A stretch of 64,000 nt of DNA. It comes from Sorex araneus (taxonomy: Eukaryota > Chordata > Mammalia > Eulipotyphla > Soricidae). Below, in pieces: positions 11,374 through 21,262 of the stretch. Within the stretch, counting starts at the first letter, position 1. Each line of letters begins with the position of its first letter. Made by a program: the position numbers and the translations under genes. The stretch spans positions 364,566,517-364,630,516 of the forward strand of contig NC_073303.1 of the NCBI RefSeq assembly GCF_027595985.1. The letters are read 5' to 3'. The notes under the pieces were generated by a model. That model searched no databases, was not told the origin of the DNA, and worked only from the letters and a program-made list of their open reading frames with translations.

Positions 11374-11902
11374 GGCCTGTAGGTGATCCTGGGAGGGGAG
11401 GTGTTCCCGGCGCGCCTTCCGCCCAGAGATGAACCAAGAGCCGCGGCACGAGAAGCAGAGCCTCCCGCCTACTGACTGTGATCCTGAGGTCTCCTAACCC
11501 ATTTTGGCACCAGAGCAGATTCTTGCAGCCATGCATTTTGACTGCGAACTGAACTACAACCTCGTGCAGCCCGGGAAGGGATTTTTTTCCCTCTCCACCC
11601 CATTTTTCTGAGCGAGGATGGCGGCAGCGGCAGCAGCCACGCGGTGAGAGCCACCCTCTAAGACCCCTCCACCAGGAGGTAGGACTTTCTTTAGTGACGT
11701 AGCCTGTAGGTGATCCTGGGAGGGGAGGTGTTCCCGGCGCGCCTTCCGCCCAGAGATGAACCAAGAGCCGCGGCACGAGAAGCAGAGCCTCCCGCCTACT
11801 GACTGTGATCCTGAGGTCTCCTAACCCATTTTGGCACCAGAGCAGATTCTTGCAGCCATCCATTTTGACTGTGAACTGAGCTAAAATATTTGAAACCCAA
11901 AA

Positions 11903-11930
11903 CCGCGCGGCCGCTATTGCGGCCGCGCGG
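11903..11930. repeat. Perfect GC-rich hairpin in composite element
   Basis: Arms CCGCGCGGCCGC (11903-11914) and GCGGCCGCGCGG (11919-11930) are perfect complements around a TATT loop. The arms are entirely G/C in an otherwise moderate-GC element. The counterpart at 59880-59907 has decayed by C-to-T changes in one arm. Confidence 0.9.
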
Positions 11931-12611
11931 ACTCGAAGTCTTCACTTTTACCAAGGAAGAGAAATTATTAGATGATGATTATTCAGCAGGCCTGATTGTT
12001 TGGGAAAATTTCCAATCAACAATAGTGAGTTCTGTATGGAAATATGAAATGTACTCAATATATAGAGAGAATAATGGGAATATCATAAGCTACTTAGATG
12101 GGGGGTGGGGTGGGAGGGGGGTGTATTGGGGTTCTTGGTGGTGGAACGGGTGCACTGGTGAAGGGATGGTGGTTTAATCAGTATTTGACTGTGACTAAAA
12201 CCTGAAAGCTTTGTATTTTTTTTGTTTTCACGGTGGTTCAATAAAATATTTCTTTAAAAAAAAAAAAATGCAGGCATCCTAAGGAAAAGAATGTCCCAGA
12301 TCACAACCAATAATAAATTTTGTGGGTTTAACACACATAGAAACTGGGGTGGGGAGAGCCGGTGGTGGTGGAGGGGAACGTGGTCAGGTCAAGTTTCACT
12401 GAGGGCAGTTTGCTTCACTTTTTTTTTTTTTCTGAAACATCTTTGATATATTAATAGGGACAAGGGAAGAAAATTTTACTGACACCAGAAACTGTTCTTT
12501 TTTTCCTTTTTTCTTTTCTTTTTTTTTCTTTTGAGCTGGACCTGGGTTTTTATTGTAGTTTTTCTTTATCTTTTTTTTTTACTTTATCAATTTATTGTTA
12601 TTTTTTAATTG

Positions 12612-12848
12612 GGGGACAGGAACGATAGCACAGCGGGTAGGGCATTTGCCTTGCACATGGCTGACCCAGGTTAGATTCCTCCGTCCCTCTTGGAGAGCCC
12701 AGCAAGTTACCGAGAGTATCCCGCCCTGGCAAGCTACCCGTGGCATATTTGATATGCCAAAAACAGTAACAATAACTCTCACAATGGGGACGTTACTGGT
12801 GCACACTGGAGCAAATCGATGAACAATGGGATGACAGTGCTATGGCAG
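12612..12848 (+). mobile_element. RTE-mobilised composite SINE
   Basis: Three-part element. A SOR-like tRNA head (GATAGCACAGCGGGTAGG, 12626 on) is followed by a body shared with the RTE 5' region (TGGCAAGCTACCCGTGGCAT, including the ATATTTGATATGCC palindrome, and AAAAACAGTAACAA). It ends with the RTE 3' tail (GAGCAAATCGATGAACAATG then GGATGACAGTG). It does not end in poly(A), as expected for a SINE copied by RTE rather than L1 machinery. It lies nested inside a larger L1 insertion. Confidence 0.85.
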
Positions 12849-13029
12849 TGAATTTTTTTTTTTGGCTTTTTGGGTCACACCTGGCAATGCACAGGGGTTA
12901 CTCCTGGCTCTGCACTCAGGAATCACCCCTGGCGGGGCTCAGGGGACCATATGGGATGCTGGGAATCGAACCCGGGTCAACTGCTTGCAAGGCAAACGCC
13001 TTACCCGCTGTGCTACCACTCCAGCCCCC
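12849..13029 (-). mobile_element. SOR-like SINE, young, nested
   Basis: Reverse full-length copy next to the RTE-type SINE, inside the L1 insertion bounded by 12407 and 13497. GGCAGTGAATTTTTT before it and GACAGTGCATTTTTT after it form an imperfect duplication. Confidence 0.9.
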
Positions 13030-13044
13030 GACAGTGCATTTTTT

Positions 13045-13078
13045 AATTAATTAATTAATTAATTAATTAATTAATTTT
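13045..13078. repeat. (TTAA)n repeat at L1 tail
   Basis: AATT units next to the reversed L1 3' end. Confidence 0.9.
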
Positions 13079-13482
13079 TTAGTGAATCACCGTGAGGTAT
13101 AGTTACAGACTTACAAACTTTCATGCTTGTGTTTCAGTCATACAATGATCGAGAACCCATTCCTCCACCAGTGGCCATTCTCCACCACCAATGATCCCAG
13201 TATCCCTCCCGGCCCCTTCCCCACTCCATTCCCCCACCCCACCCCAGCCCACCTCTGTGGCAGGGCATTCCCTTTCATTCTCTCTCTCCTTTTGGGTGTT
13301 GTGGTTTGCAGTAAAGGTATTGAGTGGTCATCGTGTTCTGTCTATATTCTGCTTTCAGCACGCATCTCCTATCCCAAGGGGCCCTCCTAAGCACCCTTTA
13401 CTTGGTGGTCCCTTCTCTATCTGAGCTGCCGTTTTCCCCAGCACAAGAAGCCGGCTTCCAAGCCTCGGAGCAAGAAGCAGGA
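13050..13482 (-). mobile_element. L1 3' end with long-range target duplication
   Basis: Reverse-complement L1 3' UTR from GAATCACCGTGAGGTATAGT to CAAGCCTCGGAGCAAGAAGC. AGTTTGCTTCACTTT occurs at 12407-12421 and again at 13483-13497. The L1 insertion therefore spans the interval, and the SINEs at 12612 and 12849 plus the (TTAA)n at 13045-13078 were added later in or near its tail. Confidence 0.75.
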
Positions 13483-13499
13483 AGTTTGCTTCACTTTTA

Positions 13500-14100
13500 T
13501 CACGACTAAAGCTCATCTTGTATGTAAGATCACTTTGAAATCTGTCCCTGTAATGTTTTCAGTGAGAAGATCTCGTGCATGTGAAGCATCGAGGGGAAAA
13601 CAGCACAAGGAAGGTGCTCACTAAGACAAATATGATTAATGGGATAATCTTGTAGAGTACAATAGTTAGCGCCACTTCCTGCTATTTCCTGCTCTCCGAG
13701 CACTGGGGCTGCTCCCGCCCCGACGAGCAGCTGCGCATTCCCCAGTACCATTATGATCCGATGCAGGGCCGCGCTCAGCGCGCTCGGATTCCTCTCCTAG
13801 CCACATTTGGCAATTTTCTATTGTGTAACTTCAGCCTCAGAAGTTAAGGCTCCCAGTTCCGTGTGATTCCTTGATAGAGTTTACAAACGGAATTGATTTT
13901 CTCAAGCGTCATTAAAGGTTGCGCTGCAAGAAACCAGACAAAAGGGGGCCTTGACAAGCCAAACCGCTTTCATGTGGCACATTGAAAAGCTAAAGGGCAG
14001 TGCTGTCATCTGCCAGCCCATCCCCAGAGTCCCCTGGAGGGGCAGGTGAATGTTTTTATTCCTGTTTTACGGGGGGAAAAAACAGCCATGGAGAAGTTAA
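13500..14100. other. Intergenic, unique
   Basis: Nothing recognised. GC-richer around 13680-13800. Confidence 0.6.
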
Positions 14101-14104
14101 GGAC

Positions 14105-14150
14105 ACACTTCGGGTGGGAGAAATAGCTCGACCAGCTGAGAGCGTGTTTT
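14105..14150 (+). mobile_element. Old SINE, left half (split)
   Basis: GAAATAGCTCGACCAGCTGA is the SINE head. It breaks at CTGAGAGCGTGTTTT (14136-14150) and resumes at 14856. Confidence 0.6.
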
Positions 14151-14655
14151 TGGTTTTTATTTTATTTTATTTTATTTTATTTTATTGAATCACCGTGACA
14201 AAAGTTACAAAGCTTTCAGGTTTAAGTCTCAGTCATATAATGATCAAACCCCCATCCCTTCACCAGTGCACCTGTTCCCCCACCAAGAACCCCAATATCC
14301 CCTCCTCCCACCCACCCTCACCTGAGTGGCCGATGATCTTCACTTTATTCTCTCTATACTTTGGATACATTCAATTTTTCAACAGAGAACTCACTATTAT
14401 TTGGACATTTCCCCCAACAACCAAGCCTGCTGAAAAGGCATCATTTGATAGTTTGTTTTCTATTGCTGAGAATGAAGATGATAGGAGCTCGGTTTTGGAT
14501 TTCTGTTGTTTTAGCTCAGTTTTCAGTCTAGAGGCATTTCTATAAGTCTCTGGGTGCCAGAATGGGTTAGTAGACCTCCCGGATCATAGTCTTTAAGGAG
14601 CAGAGGGGCCATGTCATACGCACCTGATCCGGATCTCATCTGGGCTGAGGGCAGA
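14151..14655 (-). mobile_element. Composite retrotransposon, older copy C
   Basis: Reverse orientation. A (TTTTA)n tail at about 14158-14187 leads into CACCGTGACAAAAGTTACAA, the L1-type 3' end. The linker is recognisable (AGCCTGCTGAAAAGGCATCA). Monomer sequence follows (GGTGCCAGAATGGGTTAGTA, GATCATAGTC near 14550-14595). The GC hairpin is gone. It lies inside a split older SINE whose duplicated CTGAGAGC(G/A)TGTTTT bounds the whole block. Confidence 0.7.
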
Positions 14656-14855
14656 GCATGGTTTTTTTCTTGGTTTGTTTTTTGTTTTTTGCTTTTTGGG
14701 TCGCATCCAGCAATGCTTAGGGGTTACTCCTGGCTCTGCACTCAGGAATTACTCCTGGCGGTGCTCAGGAGACCATATGGGATGCTGGGAATCGAACCCG
14801 GCTTGGCCACATGCAAGGCAAACGCCCTACCCGCTGTGCTATCGATCCAGCCCCC
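14656..14855 (-). mobile_element. SOR-like SINE, young, nested
   Basis: Reverse copy with a T-rich leader, GGGTCGCATCCAGCAATGCT, through GCTATCGATCCAGCCCCC. It sits between composite copy C and the right half of the split SINE. Confidence 0.9.
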
Positions 14856-14995
14856 CTGAGAGCATGTTTTGGAGGAGGCTCCCACTGAATTCCCAGCATG
14901 GTCCCTGGACCACTGTGAGGAGTGTTACCAGAGCACTGAGTCAGGAATGGCCCCCGACCACTGCCGGGTGTGGGCCGAAAACCAAGATGGAAAAA
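14856..14995 (+). mobile_element. Old SINE, right half (split)
   Basis: Restarts at CTGAGAGCATGTTTT (14856-14870) and continues GAATTCCCAGCATGGTCCCT to CACTGCCGGGTGTGGGCCGA. It completes the half at 14105. Confidence 0.6.
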
Positions 14996-15004
14996 AATGA
15001 AAGA

Positions 15005-15165
15005 CAGAGAGAAAGTGCAGGGGGTAAGGCACTTGCCTTGCATGCAGCCCACCTTGGTCCCATCCTGACACCATACATGGGCCCCTGGGCACATCCAGGA
15101 GTGAACCCTGAGCACATAACCAGGAGTCACCCAGGAGCACAGATAAGTATGACCCAGAGAGAGAG
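15005..15165 (+). mobile_element. SOR-like SINE, intermediate
   Basis: GGGGGTAAGGCACTTGCCTT, ACATCCAGGAGTGAACCCTG and a (GA)n tail. Confidence 0.8.
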
Positions 15166-15611
15166 AGTGAACTGATGCAGAATTAGCCTTGTGAGGTCCC
15201 CCTCCCCGTTTCTGATTTCCCACTGGCAGACCATCAGTTTCTCAGACAATCTCTGGGCTCTGGCCCAACACCCCAGTGAAACCCAGTGAAGAAAATATCA
15301 CTTCCCTCTGCCTCCAGAGTGGATGGAGGCTCTAAGGATGCCGGGTTCGATTATAGCCTCTTTCTTTTTCCCTTCCATGATGCAGCATATGCCTTTGCAG
15401 AATTCTTAGTTAGCTTGTGGGCATTCATTCCCCTCGTGTTTGTCCCACTAGAATTCCCATGTTTAGGGCTTTTCTCCATTATTAGCAATTGTAGGGGGAC
15501 ATGCTGCCTAATCTTCACTTTTTTTCCCAACTTTCCGCAGAGACTCATTCTCATTTAGCAGATTCGATCCTTTGGTATTTCTGCTCTAGACCCAGGAAAT
15601 TTTAGTTTCTT

Positions 15612-15642
<31 letters not shown>

Positions 15643-15798
15643 GGGTCACACCTGGCAATGCTCAGGGGTTACTCCTGGCTTTGCACTCAGGAATTGCTCG
15701 TGGCAGTGCTTGGGGGACCATATGGGATGCCGGGGATCGAACCCGGGTCAGCCGCGTGCAAGGCAAGCACCCTACCCGCTGTGCTATCGCTCCGGCCT
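15612..15798 (-). mobile_element. SOR-like SINE, young
   Basis: Duplication GGAAATTTTAGTTTCTT at 15595-15611 and 15799-15815. Confidence 0.93.
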
Positions 15799-15909
15799 GG
15801 AAATTTTAGTTTCTTTTGGTTTGTTTTATTTGTTTGGGAGCCCAGTATTAGCTTTCCGACCTCTTCTGTAAAGTGTCCTTGAGGAACAGGACTTAAAGCT
15901 CACAAGCTG

Positions 15910-16095
15910 TAGGATCTGAGAGATAGTAGAAGGGGTTAAGGTGCCTGCCTCATTCATGTGTCCTGCCCCGGTTTGATACCCAGCAGCTCATATGGTCTCT
16001 TCAACACCTCCTTACTTCTGAGCACAAAGCCAAGAGTAAGTCCTGGGCTCAGCTGGTGTCACCCAATTCCACCCTCCACCCCCCCCAAAAAAAAT
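15910..16095 (+). mobile_element. SOR-like SINE, intermediate
   Basis: GAGAGATAGTAGAAGGGGTT, AGCTCATATGGTCTCTTCAA and GAGCACAAAGCCAAGAGTAA. Confidence 0.75.
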
Positions 16096-16722
16096 TCACA
16101 AATTGTAACTCAAAGCAAATTCGTGCTGGTGAACTCCTGTCTCCAGCTGTGCTGGCTTCCACCCCAACGCTGTCACCACAAAAGCCCCCTGAAGGTCTTG
16201 CATTCATGTTATTATTTTCTGAATTAAAACCAGAAAAAAAATTAAGTATACAGCTCAAAGTGCTCGTAAGCATACACATACAAAGAGCTAGAGCTTTATG
16301 CCACGGAGAAAGTTTGGGTTTGGTGAAAGTTTGGGTGTAGGTCAGAGCAGGCAGAGGAAGATTTGGATGGTGTGGGGTAAGGTGGGGGAGCAGAGAGAAG
16401 GGAGTCGATTTTCTTCCGGCTCCCAAAATCATCCCGTACCTGTGGTTCTTAAATTTGAATGCGGATCGGCACTAGCGGGGTTAGCAGCGGTGAGTGGGAG
16501 GGTTCTTAAAACAGAGTACTGGTCCCGTACCCAGCAGTACTAATCTGACATGGGGAAAGGGGTCCAAAACTGTTACAAACTCCCCAGGGAGACTCCTGGT
16601 GGCAGACCATAATTTGAAAAGCACTGACATTGATGCTGCATGCTCTGTGGACTTGAGAATAGTCCCAGGAGAACTATGAGGACCAGGACTAAATAAACTC
16701 AACTTTTCAACAAAAGGGTTCA

Positions 16723-16864
16723 GGGACTGGAGAGCACATGTATGCTGCTCGCCCAGATTTGATCTCTGGCATTACATATGGTCCTACCATGACTGATTCC
16801 TAAGCACAGAGCCAATATTAAGCCCTGAGCATTGCCAGGTGTGACCCAAAAACCAAAAAAAGGA
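16723..16864 (+). mobile_element. SOR-like SINE, intermediate
   Basis: CAGATTTGATCTCTGGCATT and GCATTGCCAGGTGTGACCCA. Flanked by AAAAGGGTTCAGGG at about 16712 and 16865. Confidence 0.8.
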
Positions 16865-16874
16865 AAAAGGGTTC

Positions 16875-17180
16875 AGGGGCTGGGAAAGAATACAACAGTT
16901 GGTTGGGATGCATGTCTATCATGGCTTAATGGGGTTTGATAGCCAACATCACATGGTACCCTGGTATATCTGGATGCATCTCTGAAGGACCCCAAGCACC
17001 ATAGGGTGTAGTCCTGCAGCTTCCCAAAACCAGCATTGGGGTGTACACTGTTGGGGGGGCCACAAGGACCACAGGGCCTGAGCAGCGTCAGACTTTGTGA
17101 CCTTTGCATTGAACGGCTGACCTACTCGCCTAAGAATCACTGGCAGGACCCTAGAGCACCCTACCACCACCACCAAAAAT
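16875..17180 (+). mobile_element. Long old SINE variant
   Basis: A SINE head (GGGGCTGGGAAAGAATACAA) continues about 150 bases beyond the usual end. The extra 3' module reads TTGAACGGCTGACCTACTCG, then AAGAATCACTGGCAGGACCC. The same module occurs in the element at 37735. Confidence 0.6.
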
Positions 17181-17189
17181 GAAAGAAAA

Positions 17190-18740
17190 GAAAAGGGTTC
17201 AGTCCCACCTGAGAAATTAATTGACCCAGGGGACGGTGGTGGGCAGAATGCACATTTTGGTTAAGTGGCCTGGTTTTGCCACTCTCTAAGCCAGGGCATC
17301 CTTCGAAGGGGACGCCCAGGCTATGGGTACATGCCCTTTCCCGAGGACAGCTTTGCAGAGTGTTTAGCACTGTTAACCAACACTCTCGCTGACCTCAGCT
17401 TCCACAATAGTACACAAAGAGCTGTAACTTGGTGGCAGGGGTTTCTAGATCAAGGCCCACACCTTGAACTGCACTTGAAATGAAAGTCAATTAAAAGCCC
17501 GGGTGGGGCACAGAGTGAACGACCCAACGTGGAAGCAATGATTTGCAAAACTGCTTTCATCAGAGTCGATAGGAATTATTTCTTGCTTCTGTTACCTTGC
17601 ATTTCACCTGGCTTGCTAGTGACTTTTTTTTTTCTGTCAGATAGCACAGATGTTGTTTAAGGGGATGGTACAACACTGACGATCCAAAAACCTGAACTTC
17701 CATTAATTCATCCAAATTGGAATCTAATATTACACTAAAAATATGTGTCAACTTAAGCACCACAAAGCCAAAGTAGGAAAAACAGTTAATCCAATCCAAC
17801 TGGTTTTCAACATAAGTGTTGATGATGTCCTTTGACAGCTATGTTATAAGAAGATTATAATAAGAGAGAGAGAGAAAAAGAGAGAATATACAGCTTCCTT
17901 GCCTCTCTAGCTATAGAAAAGTAGAGCATGTTATTTCCACTGTGTACAGTGAAAAAAATATTTTAAAAACCATAAGACTTATTTTCAATGTCTATAGCAC
18001 ATTTTTATATAAAATGCATATAAATAAGTCTTCTTTTTTTTTTTTAATCTCCCAGGGAGTTTGAGAGCATGTCATTGGTTTTCATGGAAAAATAGAGTTC
18101 CTCTCCCTCCAACAGAAAACTTCCTAAGGAACGTGAAAGACAGGCTTAGCATTAGCCTGTTCAAATGAGCACACACATCTTCATCACATTTTGTTTTTCC
18201 TCTTATTCTAGCTACGTCTGCTGTGGTCTCGGGTTTCTCTATGCCAAGTTGTGGGCAATCATTTTCTAAGTGAGTTAAAAGGCCTTTAGGTTAAGCAGTA
18301 ATTTAGACTATAATAGTCTGTGGTGGTTTCCCAATGCAATCGGCTAGAAAGAAAGAAAACACGTCCCTCTCCTGAAAGTTGGCTCCTCTTTTTCCAGAAC
18401 TCAAGTGCATTTTAGGTGCCTGAAGCCAGGAAAACCCAGAATTATACAATTGAGTTGAAAACTAGATCAGTTTATTTTTTGTATATTGTTTCTATTTTAG
18501 AAGCTGAATTACTTCCCTTTTCAAGCTGGAAAGCGTAACCCAAAAATGAGTTAATTTATCAATGTGTTTGGGGTTAAAATGTTTTCTTCCTGAGTCTATT
18601 TATATGTCCAAATACGCATCAAGAATACCACCATCAACTCAGTCTTGTAAAAATCCTGAAACGGAAATTTCTCTCCTCCTTACTAAGTTCTTTGAACTAA
18701 TATTCATTGTTTTGAGAGTTTGGGGAAGGTGGGGAGGAGG
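17190..18740. other. Intergenic, repeat-poor
   Basis: 1.5 kb without SINE or L1. The (GA)n-like run at 17862-17885 is the only simple repeat. Possibly conserved non-coding sequence. Confidence 0.5.
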
Positions 18741-18754
18741 TTAAAAATCTGTTC

Positions 18755-18932
18755 CAGGGGCTGGAGCAATAGCACAGCGGGGAGGGCGTTTGTCTTGCAT
18801 GCAGCCAACCCGGATTCGATCCCCGGCATCCCATATGGTCCCGCAAGCACCACCAGGAGTAATTCCTGAGTACAGAGCCAGAGTAACCCCTGAGCATCGC
18901 TGGCTGTGACCCAAAAAACAAAAAAAAAAAAA
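18755..18932 (+). mobile_element. SOR-like SINE, young
   Basis: Full length. Flanked by AAATCTGTTC on both sides (about 18745 and 18935). Confidence 0.92.
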
Positions 18933-18939
18933 AAAAATC

Positions 18940-19440
18940 TGTTCACCTAAAAATGGTCATGTCATATCAGGAACTAAATTAGCCCAGTATGAATTGAGAC
19001 CAGTTGCATGCTAGGTGCTAGGGCAAATGTGAGGTATGTGGAGTTACGTTACTAGTATGTTTGGTCCTATAAGAAATTCAAAGCTATTTTAAGAGATAAA
19101 TTAACATGAGCAGAAAAGCAAAAATTGAGAATGAGGAGAGACAATTTTTGGTTATATGTGATATTGTGAGATACTGATTATAAGGGGGGAAATGAGAGTT
19201 TAACCTTACAAAACATTCTAGATTTTTATGTCTAGGATCTCAGCTCAACAGAGCTTGATCTTCCTTGGCTAAGAATGAACAGAAAGGAGGTGGAGAAGGA
19301 CAGGCCTGACACTTCTGGCACTAGTGATTGTGCACTTGGCCCAGCTCCTTAACTGCTCTATCAGAGTAGTTTGTCCCGGAAAATAGAAAATACCTGCCTC
19401 CCAGCACAATAACAATGAAATAACTGCATGAAAATTCATG
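18940..19440. other. Intergenic, unique
   Basis: Nothing recognised. Confidence 0.6.
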
Positions 19441-19449
19441 TACATACAG

Positions 19450-19570
19450 TCCACACAGGATCAATTCCCTGAACTGCGTATGGTCCCCTGAGCACTGCTC
19501 GGGGTCACTCCTGAACCCAGAACCAGGAATAGGAGCCAGACAATACCAATGGGTGTGGTCCAACACCCCA
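19450..19570 (+). mobile_element. SOR-like SINE, old partial
   Basis: GGATCAATTCCCTGAACTGC, ATGGTCCCCTGAGCACTGCT and ATGGGTGTGGTCCAACACC. Confidence 0.7.
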
Positions 19571-20194
19571 TCCCACTTCTTTCAAAAAAAATTCAAGTCA
19601 GGAGTTCACAAAGTGGGCATTTAGTCATTTTAGTGTGACCCTCCTTCTCCCCATGCGGGCTGCTTTCCTTTGGGCAAAGAACATTAGGTTCTGCTGTCTG
19701 CTGGTGTAGCCTTCAGCAGTGCGTCTTCATGATTCTGTCTGGGAATTTGCATTCCGAGCATTCCACACCCATTCCCTCTTGCCTTGCCTCTCTCTCCCTC
19801 AACACTAGACTGAGACTTTCGCATCTACCTTTCTCTACTGAGCCTACACTGAACCTCTGAAAGACCACATCCTCTCTTGAATGGAAACTAACTTTCCAAA
19901 GGACAGCTGTGCCTTGCCCTCCTCTTATTCTTATACACCCTCTTGAGAGAATTAAGTCCAGTATTAGTTTTTTTGTTTTCATTTGCCAAGTGGGGGCAGG
20001 CAGGCAAGGGCAGAGAGACTCTAAGAGGATCCTGGATGATAGTCCAGCTTTCTTGTCCACCGTTTCATGTGATTTCCACTAAAACGACACAGCTACAGCT
20101 TAATACAGAGTCTCACTCCTTTCCCCCAGAACCCCTGAAGGTCAGAGCCTGGTGCTGTATGGAATGCAGGGAGACGCTTGGACTCATTCACATA

Positions 20195-20905
20195 CTCTCT
20201 CGGCAAATATTTACTCCAAGAGAACTATGTGCCATGCACTCTTCTAGCACTAAATACTGCGGTCAACCAAAGAAACAATAATTTCTATCCTCACAGAGTT
20301 TACATTCTGCTGGGAGAGACAGACGATAAATAAAATAGTTGGCTTCTTAGACATTGATAAAGAGGAAAAGAAAGCTGAGACGTTGAGTGCAAAGACATAG
20401 AAGGGTGAGTCAAGTCTCCATTCAGATAGGGCGGCAGGAAGAGGGTAGTAGGGGCTGGAGTGATAGCACAGTGGGTAGGGCGTTTGCCTTGCACACGCGG
20501 CAGACCCAGGTTCGATTTTCAGCATCCCATGTGGTCCCCTGAGCACCGAGTAATTCCTGAGTGCATGAGCCAGGAGTAACCCCTGTGCATCGCCGGGTGT
20601 GATCCAGAAAAGAAAAAAAAAAAAGGAAGAGGTAGTAGAAGAGCGTTTGAGTGAAGGCTGAAACGCTGAGGAGCTGGGCTTCACTGGGAGGACGGGGCTC
20701 TCTGCAATGGCTAGCACAAAGGCCGCGAATTTGGGACTGTTCTTGGAATGATTGAGAAACAGCAGGTCAGCTGGTGTGAGTCAGCCTGGGGAGGGAGCTG
20801 GAGACAAGGAGTGGGAGGTAAATCAGAGGGAATAAGGGAGCGGGCAGGGCAAGAGCCAGATTGGGGCTTGTGAATCACTATAAGGACGTTGCATTTACAA
20901 GTAAG
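20195..20905 (+). mobile_element. L2 3' end, interrupted by a SINE
   Basis: GGCAAATATTTACTCCAAGA, ACTATGTGCCATGCACTCTT, ACAGAGTTTACATTCTGCTG and GGGAGAGACAGACGATAAAT follow the L2 consensus order. After the SINE at 20452-20624 it resumes with GAAACAGCAGGTCAGCTGGT and GGGCTTGTGAATCACTATAA. Confidence 0.7.
20452..20624 (+). mobile_element. SOR-like SINE, young, inside L2
   Basis: Duplication GGAAGAG(G)GTAGTAG around it. It contains an unusual CACACGCGGCAGACCC insertion in the head. Confidence 0.92.
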
Positions 20906-21085
20906 AGGCATTGCAGCCTCTGGGGTTGTGATCTGTCACCTAGAACCTGGCACTTGGCCTCAGTTCCCTCATTCGTGGGCTAAGAGTTTGGCCTAAGGAA
21001 TATGTTCTTCCTAGCTCTTGCGGGCAATCTGTCTGTGGGGAGTCTGGGACAAGGACAACATTTAACATTGGTCAAGAATTTAAGC

Positions 21086-21262
21086 GGGCTGGAGCGATAG
21101 TACAGCGGGTAGGGCGTTTGCCTTGCATGCGGCTGACCCAGGTTCGAGTCCCAGCATCCCATATGGTCCTCTGAGCACCGCCAGGGGTAATTCCTGAGTG
21201 CAAAGCCAGGAGTAACCCCTGTGCATCACTGAGTGTGACCCAAAAAGCCAAAATCCAAAACA
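21086..21262 (+). mobile_element. SOR-like SINE, young
   Basis: Duplication AAG(A/G)ATTTAAGC at about 21074 and 21266. Confidence 0.92.

Larger units (their letters stand above)
11141..11885 (+). repeat. 327-bp tandem monomers
   Basis: Start points CCTACTGACTGTGATCCTGA at 11141, 11468 and 11795 give an exact 327-bp period twice. The first two units are almost identical. The third stops after about 90 bases, where the linker begins. Each full unit contains an ATGGCGGC motif, a TGACGT motif and GC-rich blocks (CCCGGCGCGCC, GCCGCGGC). Because 327 is divisible by three, the antisense frame stays open across units and yields a spurious 307-codon ORF. Confidence 0.95.
11135..12266 (+). mobile_element. 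Composite monomer-array retrotransposon, copy A
   Basis: An ORF-less element flanked by target-site duplication AAAATGCAGGCATCC (11120-11134 and about 12266-12279). Layout: two 327-bp tandem monomers and a partial third (11141-11885); a 12-bp-armed GC-rich hairpin (11903-11930); a linker of about 130 bases (CAAGGAAGAGAAATTATTAG); a G-rich tract (12099-12135); and an L1-type 3' end (GTGCACTGGTGAAGGGATGG, CACGGTGGTTCAATAAAATA) with poly(A). The duplication and poly(A) show a single L1-mediated insertion. Monomers resemble the tandem promoter units of mammalian L1 5' UTRs. I infer a non-autonomous derivative joining an L1 5' UTR to an L1 3' UTR. Confidence 0.85.

Noticed and set aside
10940..11863. 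307-codon minus-strand ORF with internal repeats
   Set aside because: It is the antisense of the 327-bp monomers. The period is a multiple of three, so an open frame in one unit stays open in all. Nothing in it looks like a conserved protein.
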